Shown in pieces: positions 16,942 to 25,845 of a stretch of 64,000 nucleotides of DNA (within the stretch, counting starts at the first letter, position 1; every line of letters starts with the position of its first letter). The position numbers were made by a program, and so were the translations under genes. The notes beneath the pieces were generated by a model. It did not search any database. It was not told the origin of the DNA and was given only the letters and a program-made list of their open reading frames with translations. The stretch is taken from NCBI GenBank assembly GCA_036376245.1, contig DASVAS010000003.1, positions 62,001 to 126,000 of the forward strand, in the 5' to 3' direction. The stretch is from DATARR01 sp036376245 (GTDB lineage Bacteria > Acidobacteriota > Thermoanaerobaculia > Multivoradales > UBA5704).

Positions 16942-19377
16942 CTAATCGTAGCGGATCGCCACCAGCGGATCGGTCCGGGTCGCCCGCCGGGCCGGAATCC
17001 AGCAGGCCACCAGGGTGACCAGGCCGAGCACCACGACGACCAGGGTGAAGGTCACCGGATCGCGCGGCTGTACGTCGACCAGGAATTCGGCGAGCAGCAG
17101 GGAGGCGAAGAAGGCCAGGAGCAGGCCGACGCCGAGGCCGGCGGCGAGTTGGAGCATGCCTTGGCGCAGGATCATCTTGAGCACGTTCTGGCGCTGGGCG
17201 CCCAGGGCCATGCGGATGCCGATCTCCTGCGTGCGCTGGTTTACCGAGAAGGCGATCACGCCGTAGATGCCCACCGCCGCGAGGACGAGGGCGGCGCCGC
17301 CGAAGATCGCGAACAGGGTCGCGAAGAGGTTCTGGAAAAAGATGTTGCGCCGGATCAGCTCCTCCATCGAGTAGACGAAGTAGATGGGCAGGTCGCGGTC
17401 GATGGAGTTGATCGTCTGGCGCACCGTGGTGGTGAGGGCCGTGGGCTCCGCCCGGGTGCGCACGGCGAGGCTGACGAACCCGGGGCAGTTCTGGGCCAGC
17501 GGGATGTAGAAACCCTCGGGGGTCTCCTCGTCGCCATCGTCGAGGCCGGCCATCTGGAGGTCGGGCACGACGCCGATGACCAGGCGCCAGGGCGGGTTCT
17601 GGTTGTCCGGCTCCTCGTCGAGCTGGATGCGCTTGCCGACGGCGTCCTGGCCCGGCCAGATCTTCTGGGCGAAGCTCTTGTTGACGATGATCACGGGCAG
17701 GGCGCCCTCGTTGTCGAGCGCGGTGAAGCCGCGGCCGGCCAGGAGGTTGGCGTCATAGACCTTGAAGAAGCCGGGCGAGACCATGGCGAGGCGGGCCCGC
17801 GGCAGGTCCTTCTCGTTGGGATAGGCCTTCCCTTCAAGGCGGTACGGCCAACGGCCCGAGCCGCTGCCGGGGAGGTTGGTGGTGGCCGCGGCGGCCACGA
17901 CCCCGGAGTTGCCCTCCAGGCGCGAGATCAGCTCGTCGAAGAAGCGGACGCGGTCGGCCGGCTTGGGATAGTTCGACTCGAACAGGGCGATGCGGGCCGT
18001 GAACAGGTTGGCCGGATCGAACCCCAGGTCCACGTTCTTGATCTGCATCACGCTGCGGATCATCAGCCCGGAGCCGACCAGCAGCAGGCAGGCGAAGGCC
18101 ACCTCGACGACCACCACGCCGCGGCTGATCAGTCCCACCCGCAAGCTGGAGGAGCCGCGCCCTTCGTCCTTGAGCACCTCGCCGACGTCGGTCTTGGAGA
18201 TCTGCAAGGCCGGCAGCAACCCTGAGAGCAGGGCGGCGACCAGGGTGATGCCCAGGGTGAAGAGCAGAGCCACCGGATCCACCTTGATCTGGATCCAGAA
18301 CGGCGGGCTGGTGTCGGAGATGGCCCAGTTGAAGAGCTGGACGCCCCAGCGGGCCAGGATGAAGCCGAGCACGGCGCCGACCGCGGCGAGGAGCAGGCTC
18401 TCCAGGAGGAGCTGGACGATGATCCGCCCGCGGCTGGCCCCCAGGGAGGAGCGGATGGCGATCTCGCGGGTGCGGCGGGAGGCCCGGGCCACCATCAGGC
18501 TCGCCACGTTGGTGCAGGCGAGGAGGAGCACGGTGATGCACGCCCCGAACATCGTCCACAGCATCCTGGGAATGTCGTCGCCGAGGGCCTCCTCCATCCA
18601 CGGCTTGACCACCGCGCCGCGCCCCTCGTGGGTCTTCGGGTACTCCTTGGCGATGGCCTTGGTGAAGCCCTCGATCTCGGCCTGGGCGGCCGCGACGGTG
18701 GCGCCGTCGCGCAGACGGCCCATGACCTCCAGGGTCTCGCCCTGGCCGCGCTCGATGCGCAGCGGATCGAGCCGCATGTTGGTCCAGACCTCGGTGGTCT
18801 CGGGGAAGGCGACGCCTTCGGGCAGGACGCCGACGATGGTCCCCGCCGCGCTGTTGATGCGCACCGGTTTGCCGATGACGTTGGTATCGCCCTGGTAGCG
18901 GGTGCGCCAGACGCCGTAGGAAAGGATCGCCACGGGCTCGGCCTGGGGGGCGTCCTCGCCCGGCAGGAAGCCGCGCCCGAGGATCGGCGTGACCCGCAGC
19001 ACCTTGAGCGTCTCCGCCGTGGCGAAGAGACCGTCGAAGCGCTCCGGCTCTTCACCGTCGCCGCTCAGGTTGAGCGTCCCCTCGTAGTAGGCGGCGAAGC
19101 TCTCGAAGCTCTTCTGGCGCGCCTTGTAGTCCAGGTAGTCGTGGAGGTAGACCTCCAGGCTGGGCTCGTCCCGCGAGGGGTTGTTGTTCTCGACGTGCAG
19201 GATCTTCTCGGACTCGGGGAACGGCAGGCCGCGGAACATGACGCCGTAGACGATGCTGAACATGGCGGTGGCGAGCCCGATCCCCAGAGCCAGGGCGAGC
19301 ACCGCCGCCACGGTATGGCCAGGATGGCGGAAAAGCATCCGGACGCCGAAACGGACGTCCTGGGACATGGTGGTCAT
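16942..19377 (-). CDS. ADOP-type MacB-like ABC transporter permease
   Basis: 811 residues from ATG 19377 (GGAGG upstream). Two copies of the MacB periplasmic core plus FtsX domain: N-terminal DVRFGVRMLFRHPGHTVAAV, FtsX segments near 270-390 and 690-800, with REIAIRSSLGASRGRI in the first half and QEIGIRMALGAQRQNV in the second, and a C-terminal ARRATRTDPLVAIRYD. This duplicated layout without an ATPase partner is the acidobacterial duplicated orphan permease. No ATP-binding gene is adjacent. Likely exports or senses an unknown substrate in the envelope. Confidence 0.93.
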   Translation of the reverse strand: MTTMSQDVRFGVRMLFRHPGHTVAAVLALALGIGLATAMFSIVYGVMFRGLPFPESEKILHVENNNPSRDEPSLEVYLHDYLDYKARQKSFESFAAYYEGTLNLSGDGEEPERFDGLFATAETLKVLRVTPILGRGFLPGEDAPQAEPVAILSYGVWRTRYQGDTNVIGKPVRINSAAGTIVGVLPEGVAFPETTEVWTNMRLDPLRIERGQGETLEVMGRLRDGATVAAAQAEIEGFTKAIAKEYPKTHEGRGAVVKPWMEEALGDDIPRMLWTMFGACITVLLLACTNVASLMVARASRRTREIAIRSSLGASRGRIIVQLLLESLLLAAVGAVLGFILARWGVQLFNWAISDTSPPFWIQIKVDPVALLFTLGITLVAALLSGLLPALQISKTDVGEVLKDEGRGSSSLRVGLISRGVVVVEVAFACLLLVGSGLMIRSVMQIKNVDLGFDPANLFTARIALFESNYPKPADRVRFFDELISRLEGNSGVVAAAATTNLPGSGSGRWPYRLEGKAYPNEKDLPRARLAMVSPGFFKVYDANLLAGRGFTALDNEGALPVIIVNKSFAQKIWPGQDAVGKRIQLDEEPDNQNPPWRLVIGVVPDLQMAGLDDGDEETPEGFYIPLAQNCPGFVSLAVRTRAEPTALTTTVRQTINSIDRDLPIYFVYSMEELIRRNIFFQNLFATLFAIFGGAALVLAAVGIYGVIAFSVNQRTQEIGIRMALGAQRQNVLKMILRQGMLQLAAGLGVGLLLAFFASLLLAEFLVDVQPRDPVTFTLVVVVLGLVTLVACWIPARRATRTDPLVAIRYD

Positions 19378-19463
19378 GGAAAATCCCTCCAGGAGGTCTT
19401 ACGCGGAGGGATGGGGGAAGGTTACAGGGGGGCGTTCAAGGGGGCCTTGCCAAGCGGGCGGGG

Positions 19464-19645
19464 TGCCCTCCGAGACCTCACCCCCTGGCCCCCTCTCCCA
19501 CCCCCCTCCCGCCACCCGGGAGAGGGGGAACGATGAGGCAGCGATCTTGCCGAGATCAAGAAGACCTCAAGCGCAGAGACCTCCCTCTCCCGGGGGCGGG
19601 CGGCAGGGAGATGGGAGAGGGACCGAGGGTGAGGTCTCGAAGGGC
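19464..19645. repeat. Dispersed inverted repeat, family I, copy 2
   Basis: Same design as the element at 3731-3914: left arm GACCTCACCCCCTGGCCCCC, right arm its near-complement with GAGGGTGAGGTCTCGAAGGGC, inner CCGGGAGAGGGGGAACGATG palindromes. It fills most of the 300-bp gap between the permease and glycosyltransferase genes. Confidence 0.75.
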
Positions 19646-19679
19646 AGATCGCCCCAGAAGGCAGGCTGCTCTGAAGCCC

Positions 19680-20546
19680 CTACTTCACCGCCGCCGACTC
19701 TTCCAGCCCCCGCCAAGTCTCTTCGCTCTCGTCGAAAATCGGCAGGTTGGGCATGCGGCCGCGGGCGGCGTTGAGGTGCCAGCCCCAGAGGAGGGCCCAC
19801 TTGAGATAGGTGCCGTACGCCTGGAGCATGCAGAAGACCAGGCCGTGCATGCCATCGAGGACGCCGAGCTGGAAGATGTAGGTGCGGAAGAAGCGCCAGA
19901 TGGAGCGGCCGAAGATCTGGGTGAAGCCGGACTTCTTCTTCTCCCGCCAGTTCTGCGCCGCGCCCCAGAAGCTGTATTTCTCGATGCGCTTGATGTACTC
20001 GTCCAGCGAGTCCGCCATGTAGTGGTCCATGGACTCGCGCAGCAGCGGCGCAGGGCCGCGGGTGATCATGTCGGCGTGGACCCGGCGGTTGGGATAGCGG
20101 GCCGAGCCGTTCTTGATCAGGCGCACGACCTGGTCGTGCTGCCAGCCCGAGAAGCGGATGACCCGGTCCATGAAGAAGACCCGCCGGTGGATGGTGTAGG
20201 CGTCATGTTCGGGGCCGCCGGCGAGCAGGGTCTCGATCTCCTTCTGGAGCGCCGGGGTGCAGCGCTCGTCGGCGTCGAAGATCAGAATCCAGTCGTTGGT
20301 CACCTGGTCCATGGCCCAGTTCTTCTGCGAGGCCGAGCCGAAATAGGTGCGCTGGAAGAAGCGGACCTTGTCGTAGCCGCGGGCGATCTCGGGCGTCCGG
20401 TCCGTCGAGAAGGAATCCACCACCAGGATCTCGTCGCACCAGAGCAGCGACTCGATGCACCCCGCGATGTGGACCTCCTCGTTGAAGGTGGTGATGATCG
20501 CGGAGACGGCGGGACGGGGGGGGCGGGTCTCGGAAGGCGCCGGCAT
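19680..20546 (-). CDS. Family 2 glycosyltransferase, WaaE/KdtX-like
   Basis: 288 residues from ATG 20546. AIITTFNEEVHIAGCIESL is the GT2 nucleotide-binding start; VVDSFSTDRT and FDADERC supply the metal-binding DxD-like acids. The FGSASQKNWAMDQ segment and C-terminal helices (AQNWREKKKSGFTQIFGRS) match the lipopolysaccharide-core glucosyltransferase subgroup. Probably transfers a sugar to an envelope glycolipid on the cytoplasmic side. Divergent from the acyltransferase 85 bp away. Confidence 0.85.
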   Translation of the reverse strand: MPAPSETRPPRPAVSAIITTFNEEVHIAGCIESLLWCDEILVVDSFSTDRTPEIARGYDKVRFFQRTYFGSASQKNWAMDQVTNDWILIFDADERCTPALQKEIETLLAGGPEHDAYTIHRRVFFMDRVIRFSGWQHDQVVRLIKNGSARYPNRRVHADMITRGPAPLLRESMDHYMADSLDEYIKRIEKYSFWGAAQNWREKKKSGFTQIFGRSIWRFFRTYIFQLGVLDGMHGLVFCMLQAYGTYLKWALLWGWHLNAARGRMPNLPIFDESEETWRGLEESAAVK

Positions 20547-20577
20547 AGGTGGGTAAGCGTATCAGAGGGTGCTCCCC

Positions 20578-20586
20578 TGCTAGAAT
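20578..20586 (+). promoter_or_regulatory. Candidate extended -10 of the acyltransferase gene
   Basis: TGCTAGAAT gives a TG-extended -10 (TAGAAT) about 45 bp before the GTG start. A similar CGCTAGAAT occurs at 21659-21667 ahead of the enediyne cassette. No convincing -35 for either. Confidence 0.35.
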
Positions 20587-20630
20587 CCCGGCGAATCGAA
20601 GGGTCCGGACTTTTTCTCCCGGGGAGGCTC

Positions 20631-21359
20631 GTGCGCTCCTACATCGTCTTCCTCGTCCTGCTGATGCTGAAGATCATCGCCCGGGTCTTCTACCGCGTCG
20701 ACGTCAAGTTCATCGGCGACGTGCCGCCCGAGCCCTGGCGGCGCATCCGGCTGACCGCGATCCTCAACCACACCAGCCTGTACGAGGCCCTGTTCGCCGG
20801 CGTCTGCCCCAACCACTTCCTGTGGCGGATCGCCCGCCACGGGGTGGTCCCCATCGCCCAGAAGACGGCCGACCGCGCCCTGGTGGGCCGCTTCTACGGC
20901 CTGGTGGCCGCCCGGGTGGTCTCGATCACCCGCGAGCGCGACGAGACCTGGTCCCAGGTGCTGAAGGAAATCGACCCGGACGCCATGGTGCTGCTCCTCC
21001 CCGAGGGGCGGATGAAGCGGGCCAACGGCCTCGACTCCCAGGGCAAGCCGATGACGGTGCGCGGCGGCATCGCGGACATCCTGGAGACCATGGGCGAGGG
21101 CCGGATGCTCCTGGCCTACAGCGGCGGCCTCCACCACGTGCAGATCCCGGGGCAGAAGCTCCCCCGCCTGTTCAAGACCCTGCGCATGCGGCTCGAAGTG
21201 GTGGACATCGGCGAGTACCGCAACGCCCGGCTCGCCGAGGCGGGGCCGCGGGGGTTCCGGCGGGCGGTGGTGAACGACCTGGAACAGCGGCGCGACCGCC
21301 ACTGCCCGACGACGCCGGAGTCGGACGCGCCGGAGCGCGCCCTCACTCCCGGCCCATAG
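20631..21359 (+). CDS. Lysophospholipid acyltransferase-like protein
   Basis: 242 residues from GTG 20631 behind GGGGAGG (short spacing). An N-terminal membrane helix (SYIVFLVLLMLKIIARVFY) precedes ILNHTSLYEALFAGV, the acyltransferase NHxxxxD-like box (Glu in place of Asp), and LLPEGRMKRANG, the PEGT-like box. Such enzymes acylate lysophospholipids or glycerol-3-phosphate at the inner membrane. The altered box I means activity is less certain. Confidence 0.7.
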   Translation: MRSYIVFLVLLMLKIIARVFYRVDVKFIGDVPPEPWRRIRLTAILNHTSLYEALFAGVCPNHFLWRIARHGVVPIAQKTADRALVGRFYGLVAARVVSITRERDETWSQVLKEIDPDAMVLLLPEGRMKRANGLDSQGKPMTVRGGIADILETMGEGRMLLAYSGGLHHVQIPGQKLPRLFKTLRMRLEVVDIGEYRNARLAEAGPRGFRRAVVNDLEQRRDRHCPTTPESDAPERALTPGP

Positions 21360-21978
21360 CCCTCCGCCCGGCCCATAGCCATTGAGGGAAGCCTCTATCT
21401 CCTCCTGAGGGATTCTCCTCATACCGTTCCAGCCCCGGCTCGCCGACACTGAGGCCGGCGACTACGGTTGCCTCGACGAAAGGGAGGGGGAGGAGGGGGG
21501 TCAAGCTCGTCGACGACAGTCGCTGAGCTCCTTGGAGATCAACGGACCGTAGTCCGCGGTTGCGCTGTCCAGCACGCGCCACCGCAGCTTTCCAGCGACT
21601 GCGGGGCCCCTTCCGCCCGTCGGAGGGGGCTCATTTTTCCCAAATGACAGGTCCGCTACGCTAGAATGTCCCCTGGGCGCCTGATCCTTTCGCCCCTCGC
21701 ATTCCCAGCAACTCCGTTCGCTCGCTCAACATAGAACTGGCAGAGGGCGGCAGGCCCGCTGCTCCCGGCGGACAGCCGCCGGCGCAGGCTCCGGATCGAG
21801 CGCGCCCGCAAGATCGGAGTAGCGAAATTCCTATTCCAGTATCTATCATCAAATCAAAGCTTTAAGGCCGGAATGGGAGGCGGCCGACCCCTAGCCCAAA
21901 ATTGATCCTCAACTTTCTTGGCGGATACGACTCGCTCTGGGCGAGTTGCGGCACTGACAGAGATTGAGGAGCATTTCA
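21360..21978. other. 619-bp gene-free leader region of the enediyne cassette
   Basis: No convincing gene. Contains a CGCTAGAAT -10-like element (21659-21667), a perfect 7-bp GC hairpin CCGGCGG-ACAG-CCGCCGG at about 21764-21781, an AT-rich stretch at 21830-21865 and a weak TTGATC-N16-GATACG pair at 21902-21929. Any of these could belong to the promoter/regulatory region of the downstream five-gene operon; none is decisive. Confidence 0.4.
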
Positions 21979-22989
21979 TTGACCAACCAAGACCGTACCG
22001 AAATTCTCGGCCTGCCCCGCCCTCAGGTCCGCTCCCGCGGGGCTTCCTTGAAGCGGGCGCTCTTCGGCATCTCCCCCGGGGAGACGTCGTTCACGCGCCG
22101 CGGATTCCGAGGCGATTTCGCGGTCGTCCGCGAGCGTCTGGAGGAAGTTGGCCGCTGTTTCACGGCCGGCTATCACGCCGCCCTGGAGGAGGACCGGCCG
22201 GAGCCTCTGGCCGCCCGCATCGAATCCGAGGTGGCGCGGGACTTCCAGGGCTTCGCCTACGAGGGGGCCGGCATGGCCCTGGCCCTCCTGGACGTCCTGA
22301 CGCCCTGGCGCCGCGACCGGCTCTCCCGGTTCCTGGCCGGACCGGGCGCCTCCCAGATCTACATCATCTACGTCGGCGCCGGCTGGATCATGGCCCGTCT
22401 GCCGCTCTCTCCCGAGCGGTTTCTGGCGCGCCTGGAGGATCCGGTCCTCCGCTGGCTGGCCCTGGACGGCTACGGCTTCCACGAGGGCTTCTTCCATTGG
22501 CCGCGGTCGGTGGAACGCCAGCAGGTGCCGGGCAAGCTCCGGGGCTACGCCCGCCGGGTTTTCGATCAGGGGCTCGGCCGCAGCCTGTGGTTCGTGGACG
22601 GCGCCGACGTCCGCCGGCTGCCGCGCACGATCGGGGCCTTCCCGGCCGCGCGCCAGGCGGACCTGTGGAGCGGCCTGGGTCTCGCCTGCGGCTACGCGGG
22701 CGGGCGCACCCGCGCCGAGGTCGAGGAGCTGCGGACGGCGGTGGGTCCCTACCTCCCGCAACTGGCTCAAGGAGTGGCCTTCGCCGCCCAGGCCCGCGCG
22801 CGGGCCGGCATCCTCACGCCCCACACGGAGCTCGCCGCCGAGGTGATCTGCGGCGCCAGCGCCACCGAAGCCGCCGCGGTGACCACCGAGTCCCTTCGGG
22901 ATCTGCCGGCGGACCGGCCGGACGAACCCGTCTTCGAAGTCTGGAGGCGGCGGATTCAAGTACACTTCGCGAAAGGAACAGCAGCATGA
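21979..22989 (+). CDS. unbL: Enediyne core protein UnbL/E3 (DUF1702)
   Basis: 336 residues from TTG 21979, preferred over the TTG at 21964 because GAGGAG lies 7 nt upstream of it. The sequence is a full DUF1702 protein: GFAYEGAGMALALLDVL, ASQIYIIYVGAGWIMARLP, LALDGYGFHEGFFHW. DUF1702 proteins are one of the five genes conserved in enediyne biosynthetic clusters, where they are needed for the warhead core but have no assigned reaction. The stop overlaps the next start (ATGA), indicating tight coupling. First gene of the cassette. Confidence 0.92.
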   Translation: MTNQDRTEILGLPRPQVRSRGASLKRALFGISPGETSFTRRGFRGDFAVVRERLEEVGRCFTAGYHAALEEDRPEPLAARIESEVARDFQGFAYEGAGMALALLDVLTPWRRDRLSRFLAGPGASQIYIIYVGAGWIMARLPLSPERFLARLEDPVLRWLALDGYGFHEGFFHWPRSVERQQVPGKLRGYARRVFDQGLGRSLWFVDGADVRRLPRTIGAFPAARQADLWSGLGLACGYAGGRTRAEVEELRTAVGPYLPQLAQGVAFAAQARARAGILTPHTELAAEVICGASATEAAAVTTESLRDLPADRPDEPVFEVWRRRIQVHFAKGTAA

Positions 22990-24905
22990 AAGAGCAGCCC
23001 GGCTTCCTGCGCCGCAACGCGACGCGGCTGACGGCGGTGGCGGCGATCGCGGCCCTGTACGGGGCGGCGCGCATCCCGGACCTGCCGGAGAGCGAGCGGG
23101 AATCCCTGGCCTCGCGGTTCGCCTTCACGCGCACTGCGATCCCGGAGCCCGCCGGCAACCTCGGCCGCTCCATCCGGGAGGTCCACCCCAGCTATCAGGA
23201 CATCGCGGGCTGGATCTCCAGCGTCGGCGCCGGCGTCGCGCTCCACGACGTGGACGGCGACGGGCTCCACAACGACCTCTGTCTGGTCGATCCGCGGGTG
23301 GACCAGGCGCTGGTCTCGCCCGCTCCGGGCACCGGCGCCCGCTACGCGCGGTTCGTCCTCGATCCCGCCCCCCTGCCCCACGACGCCCGCGTCATGGCGC
23401 CCATGGGCTGCCTCCCCGGCGACTGGAACGAGGACGGGCTGACCGACTTCGTCGTCTATTACTGGGGGCGGCCGCCCGTGGCGTTCCTGCGCCGGGCCGG
23501 CGGCGGCTCGCCGGCGGCCGCGGCCTACCGCCCGGTCGAGGTGGCCCCGGTCAGCCAGATCTGGAACACCAACGCCCTGACCAGCGCGGACGTCGACGGC
23601 GACGGCCATCTCGACCTGATCGTCGGCAACTACTTCCCGGACGGCATGCGCGTGCTGGACGCCCGGGCCACGGACGGGGCCCACATGCACTCCTCCATGT
23701 CCCGCTCGGAGAACGGCGGCAAGAACCGCCTCCTGCTCTGGCAGGCCGGTTCCGGCGGGCCGGAGCCGGCGGTGCGGTTCAGAGACGTGGACGGGGCCTT
23801 CGATCCGGCGACGGCCTACTCGTGGACCCTGGCCGCGGGGGCCGCCGATCTCGACGGCGACCTGCGGCCGGAGATCTACTTCGGCAACGACTTCGGCAAC
23901 GACAAGCTGCTGCGCAACCTGTCGACGCCCGGCAAGCCCCGCTTCGTCGTGCTGGCAGGCCACAAGGGCTTCACGACTCCCAACTCCAAGGTCCTGGGCC
24001 ACGACTCCTTCAAGGGCATGGGCGTCGACTTCGCCGACATCAACGGCGACGGCCGGTTCGACATGTACGTGAGCAACATCGCCCAGAACTGGGCCCTGGA
24101 GGAGAGCCACTTCGTGTGGGTGAGCACGGGCCAGCCGCTGGGCAAGGACGGCCTCGCCCCCTACGAAGACCACAGCGAATCGCTCGGCCTTTCGCGCAGC
24201 GGCTGGGGCTGGGACTCCCGCTTCGCCGACTTCGACAACGACGGCGTGCAGGAGGCCACGCAGGCCATCGGCTTCGTCCGCGGCGAGAAGAACCGCTGGC
24301 CCGAGCTCCACGAGATTGCCATGGGCAACGACGCCAACCTGAAGCACACCACGGCCTGGCACCACTTCACGACCGGCGACGACCTCTCGGGGCACCTGCA
24401 CAACCCGTTCTTCGCGCGGGCCCGCGACGGCCGCTTCTACGACATCGCCCGCGAGCTCGGGCTGGACGACCAGCGCGTCACCCGCGGCATCGCCATCGCC
24501 GACGTGGACGGCGACGGCGACCTCGATTACGCGGTCGCCAACCAGTGGCAGACCTCGTACTTCGTGCGCAACGACAACCCGCGGCGGAACGCCGCCCTCG
24601 TCCTCGACCTGCGGCTGCCGGCCGCCGGCGGCCTCACGCGGCCGGCGGTGGGCGCCGTGGCGAAGGTCCGCCTGCCGGACGGCCGCGTGCTGGTGGGCCA
24701 GGCCGACGGCGGCACCGGGCACTCGGGCAAGCGCTCGCCGGAAGTCCATTTTGGTCTGGGTCACGCCAGCGGCCCGGTGCGGGTGGACGTGCACTACCGC
24801 GACGGCGCGGGACGCGTCAGGACGGAGACCCTCGAGCTGAAGGCTGGGTGGCACAAGGTGCTGCTCGGAGCGACGACGACGAATTCCCCGGCGAAGGAGG
24901 GGTGA
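22986..24905 (+). CDS. unbV: Enediyne core protein UnbV/E4 (FG-GAP repeats with ASPIC/UnbV domain)
   Basis: 639 residues from ATG 22986 (AAAGGA upstream; overlaps the previous stop). An N-terminal hydrophobic helix (LTAVAAIAALYGAARI) is a signal anchor. Seven calcium-loop blades of a beta-propeller follow, e.g. DVDGDGLHNDL, DWNEDGLTDF, DVDGDGHLDL, DINGDGRFDM, DVDGDGDLDY. Residues about 550-630 are the ASPIC/UnbV domain (VGAVAKVRLPDGR, HSGKRSPEVHFGLG). This CRTAC1-like protein is the E4 component of enediyne cassettes; role in warhead formation unknown, probably extracytoplasmic. Confidence 0.93.
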   Translation: MKEQPGFLRRNATRLTAVAAIAALYGAARIPDLPESERESLASRFAFTRTAIPEPAGNLGRSIREVHPSYQDIAGWISSVGAGVALHDVDGDGLHNDLCLVDPRVDQALVSPAPGTGARYARFVLDPAPLPHDARVMAPMGCLPGDWNEDGLTDFVVYYWGRPPVAFLRRAGGGSPAAAAYRPVEVAPVSQIWNTNALTSADVDGDGHLDLIVGNYFPDGMRVLDARATDGAHMHSSMSRSENGGKNRLLLWQAGSGGPEPAVRFRDVDGAFDPATAYSWTLAAGAADLDGDLRPEIYFGNDFGNDKLLRNLSTPGKPRFVVLAGHKGFTTPNSKVLGHDSFKGMGVDFADINGDGRFDMYVSNIAQNWALEESHFVWVSTGQPLGKDGLAPYEDHSESLGLSRSGWGWDSRFADFDNDGVQEATQAIGFVRGEKNRWPELHEIAMGNDANLKHTTAWHHFTTGDDLSGHLHNPFFARARDGRFYDIARELGLDDQRVTRGIAIADVDGDGDLDYAVANQWQTSYFVRNDNPRRNAALVLDLRLPAAGGLTRPAVGAVAKVRLPDGRVLVGQADGGTGHSGKRSPEVHFGLGHASGPVRVDVHYRDGAGRVRTETLELKAGWHKVLLGATTTNSPAKEG

Positions 24906-24911
24906 GCAATC

Positions 24912-25844
24912 ATGGCTGAAAGCAAGGACCTGCGCCTGCCGGCGCTGCGGCGGTTCGCGACCGCGATCACCCTCCTGAACATCTTCGGCCACACGGTGCT
25001 CGGCTTCGAGCAGGCGTGGGCCACACCGATCGTGGCGCTGCTCGCCGCCTACTCCTCCGAAACCGTCCTGGAGCTCCTGGAGGCGTGGCGCCAGGGCCGT
25101 CAGCCCCGCTTCCTGGGCGGCGGCGTCACCCGCGTCATCGACTTCCTGCTCTCGGCCCACATCAGCGGCCTGGCGGTCTCGATGCTCCTCTACGCCAACG
25201 ACCGGCTGTGGCCGGTGGCCTTCGCCGCGGTGGTGGCCATCGCTTCGAAGCACCTGTTCCGGGTCGGCGTCAACGGCGGCCGGCGGCACTTCTTCAACCC
25301 GTCCAACCTGGGGATCACCGCCACCCTGCTGGCCTTCCCCTGGGTGGGGATCGCCCAGCCGTACATGTTTACCGAGAACCTCAGCGGCGGCTGGGACTGG
25401 TTCCTGCCCGGCCTGATCATCTGCACGGGCTCGTTCCTCAACACCGTGTTCACCAAACGGGTGCCGCTGATCCTCGCCTGGCTGGGCTGCTTCGCCCTGC
25501 AGGCGGTGATCCGCCACTTCGTGTTCGGCAGCCTGCTGCTGCCGTCGCTCAACCCGATGACCGGCGTCGCCTTCCTGCTGTTCACCTTCTACATGGTGAC
25601 CGACCCGGCGACGACGCCGTCCACCGTCCGCGGCCAGATCGCCTTCGGCGCGTCCGTGGCCCTGGCCTACGGCACGCTGATGGCCCTGCACGTCGTGTTC
25701 GGGCTCTTCTTCGCCCTCAGCGCCGTCTGCCTCGGGCGCGGCGTGCTGCTCTACGTGCGCTCCCTGGCCGACCAGCGGGCGGAGGCGCGCGCGAAAGCGC
25801 AAGAACAGGGACGGATCGACGTCCACGTTCCGGCGGAGGCTTGA
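24912..25844 (+). CDS. unbU: Enediyne core protein UnbU/E5 (RnfD/NqrB-like membrane protein)
   Basis: 310 residues from ATG 24912, AAGGAGG 11 nt upstream and 6 nt after the E4 stop. Eight or more membrane helices; GGGVTRVIDFLLSAHISGL, HFFNPSNLGIT and FLLFTFYMVTDPATTP are shared with RnfD/NqrB/enediyne UnbU proteins, the last resembling the flavin-attachment loop region (Asp-Pro-x-Thr-Thr). Suggests electron transfer across or at the membrane during core maturation, by family inference. It ends one base before the PKS start. Confidence 0.92.
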   Translation: MAESKDLRLPALRRFATAITLLNIFGHTVLGFEQAWATPIVALLAAYSSETVLELLEAWRQGRQPRFLGGGVTRVIDFLLSAHISGLAVSMLLYANDRLWPVAFAAVVAIASKHLFRVGVNGGRRHFFNPSNLGITATLLAFPWVGIAQPYMFTENLSGGWDWFLPGLIICTGSFLNTVFTKRVPLILAWLGCFALQAVIRHFVFGSLLLPSLNPMTGVAFLLFTFYMVTDPATTPSTVRGQIAFGASVALAYGTLMALHVVFGLFFALSAVCLGRGVLLYVRSLADQRAEARAKAQEQGRIDVHVPAEA

Positions 25845-25845
25845 C

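Noticed and set aside
21661..21852. 63-codon minus-strand frame ahead of the enediyne cassette
   Set aside because: No ribosome site, cysteine/glycine-rich random composition and no recognisable domain.
21918..22985. Extension of the E4 protein upstream through the E3 gene
   Set aside because: The upstream part is Arg/Gly/Pro-rich shadow of E3; the ATG at 22986 has a ribosome site and ATGA overlap.
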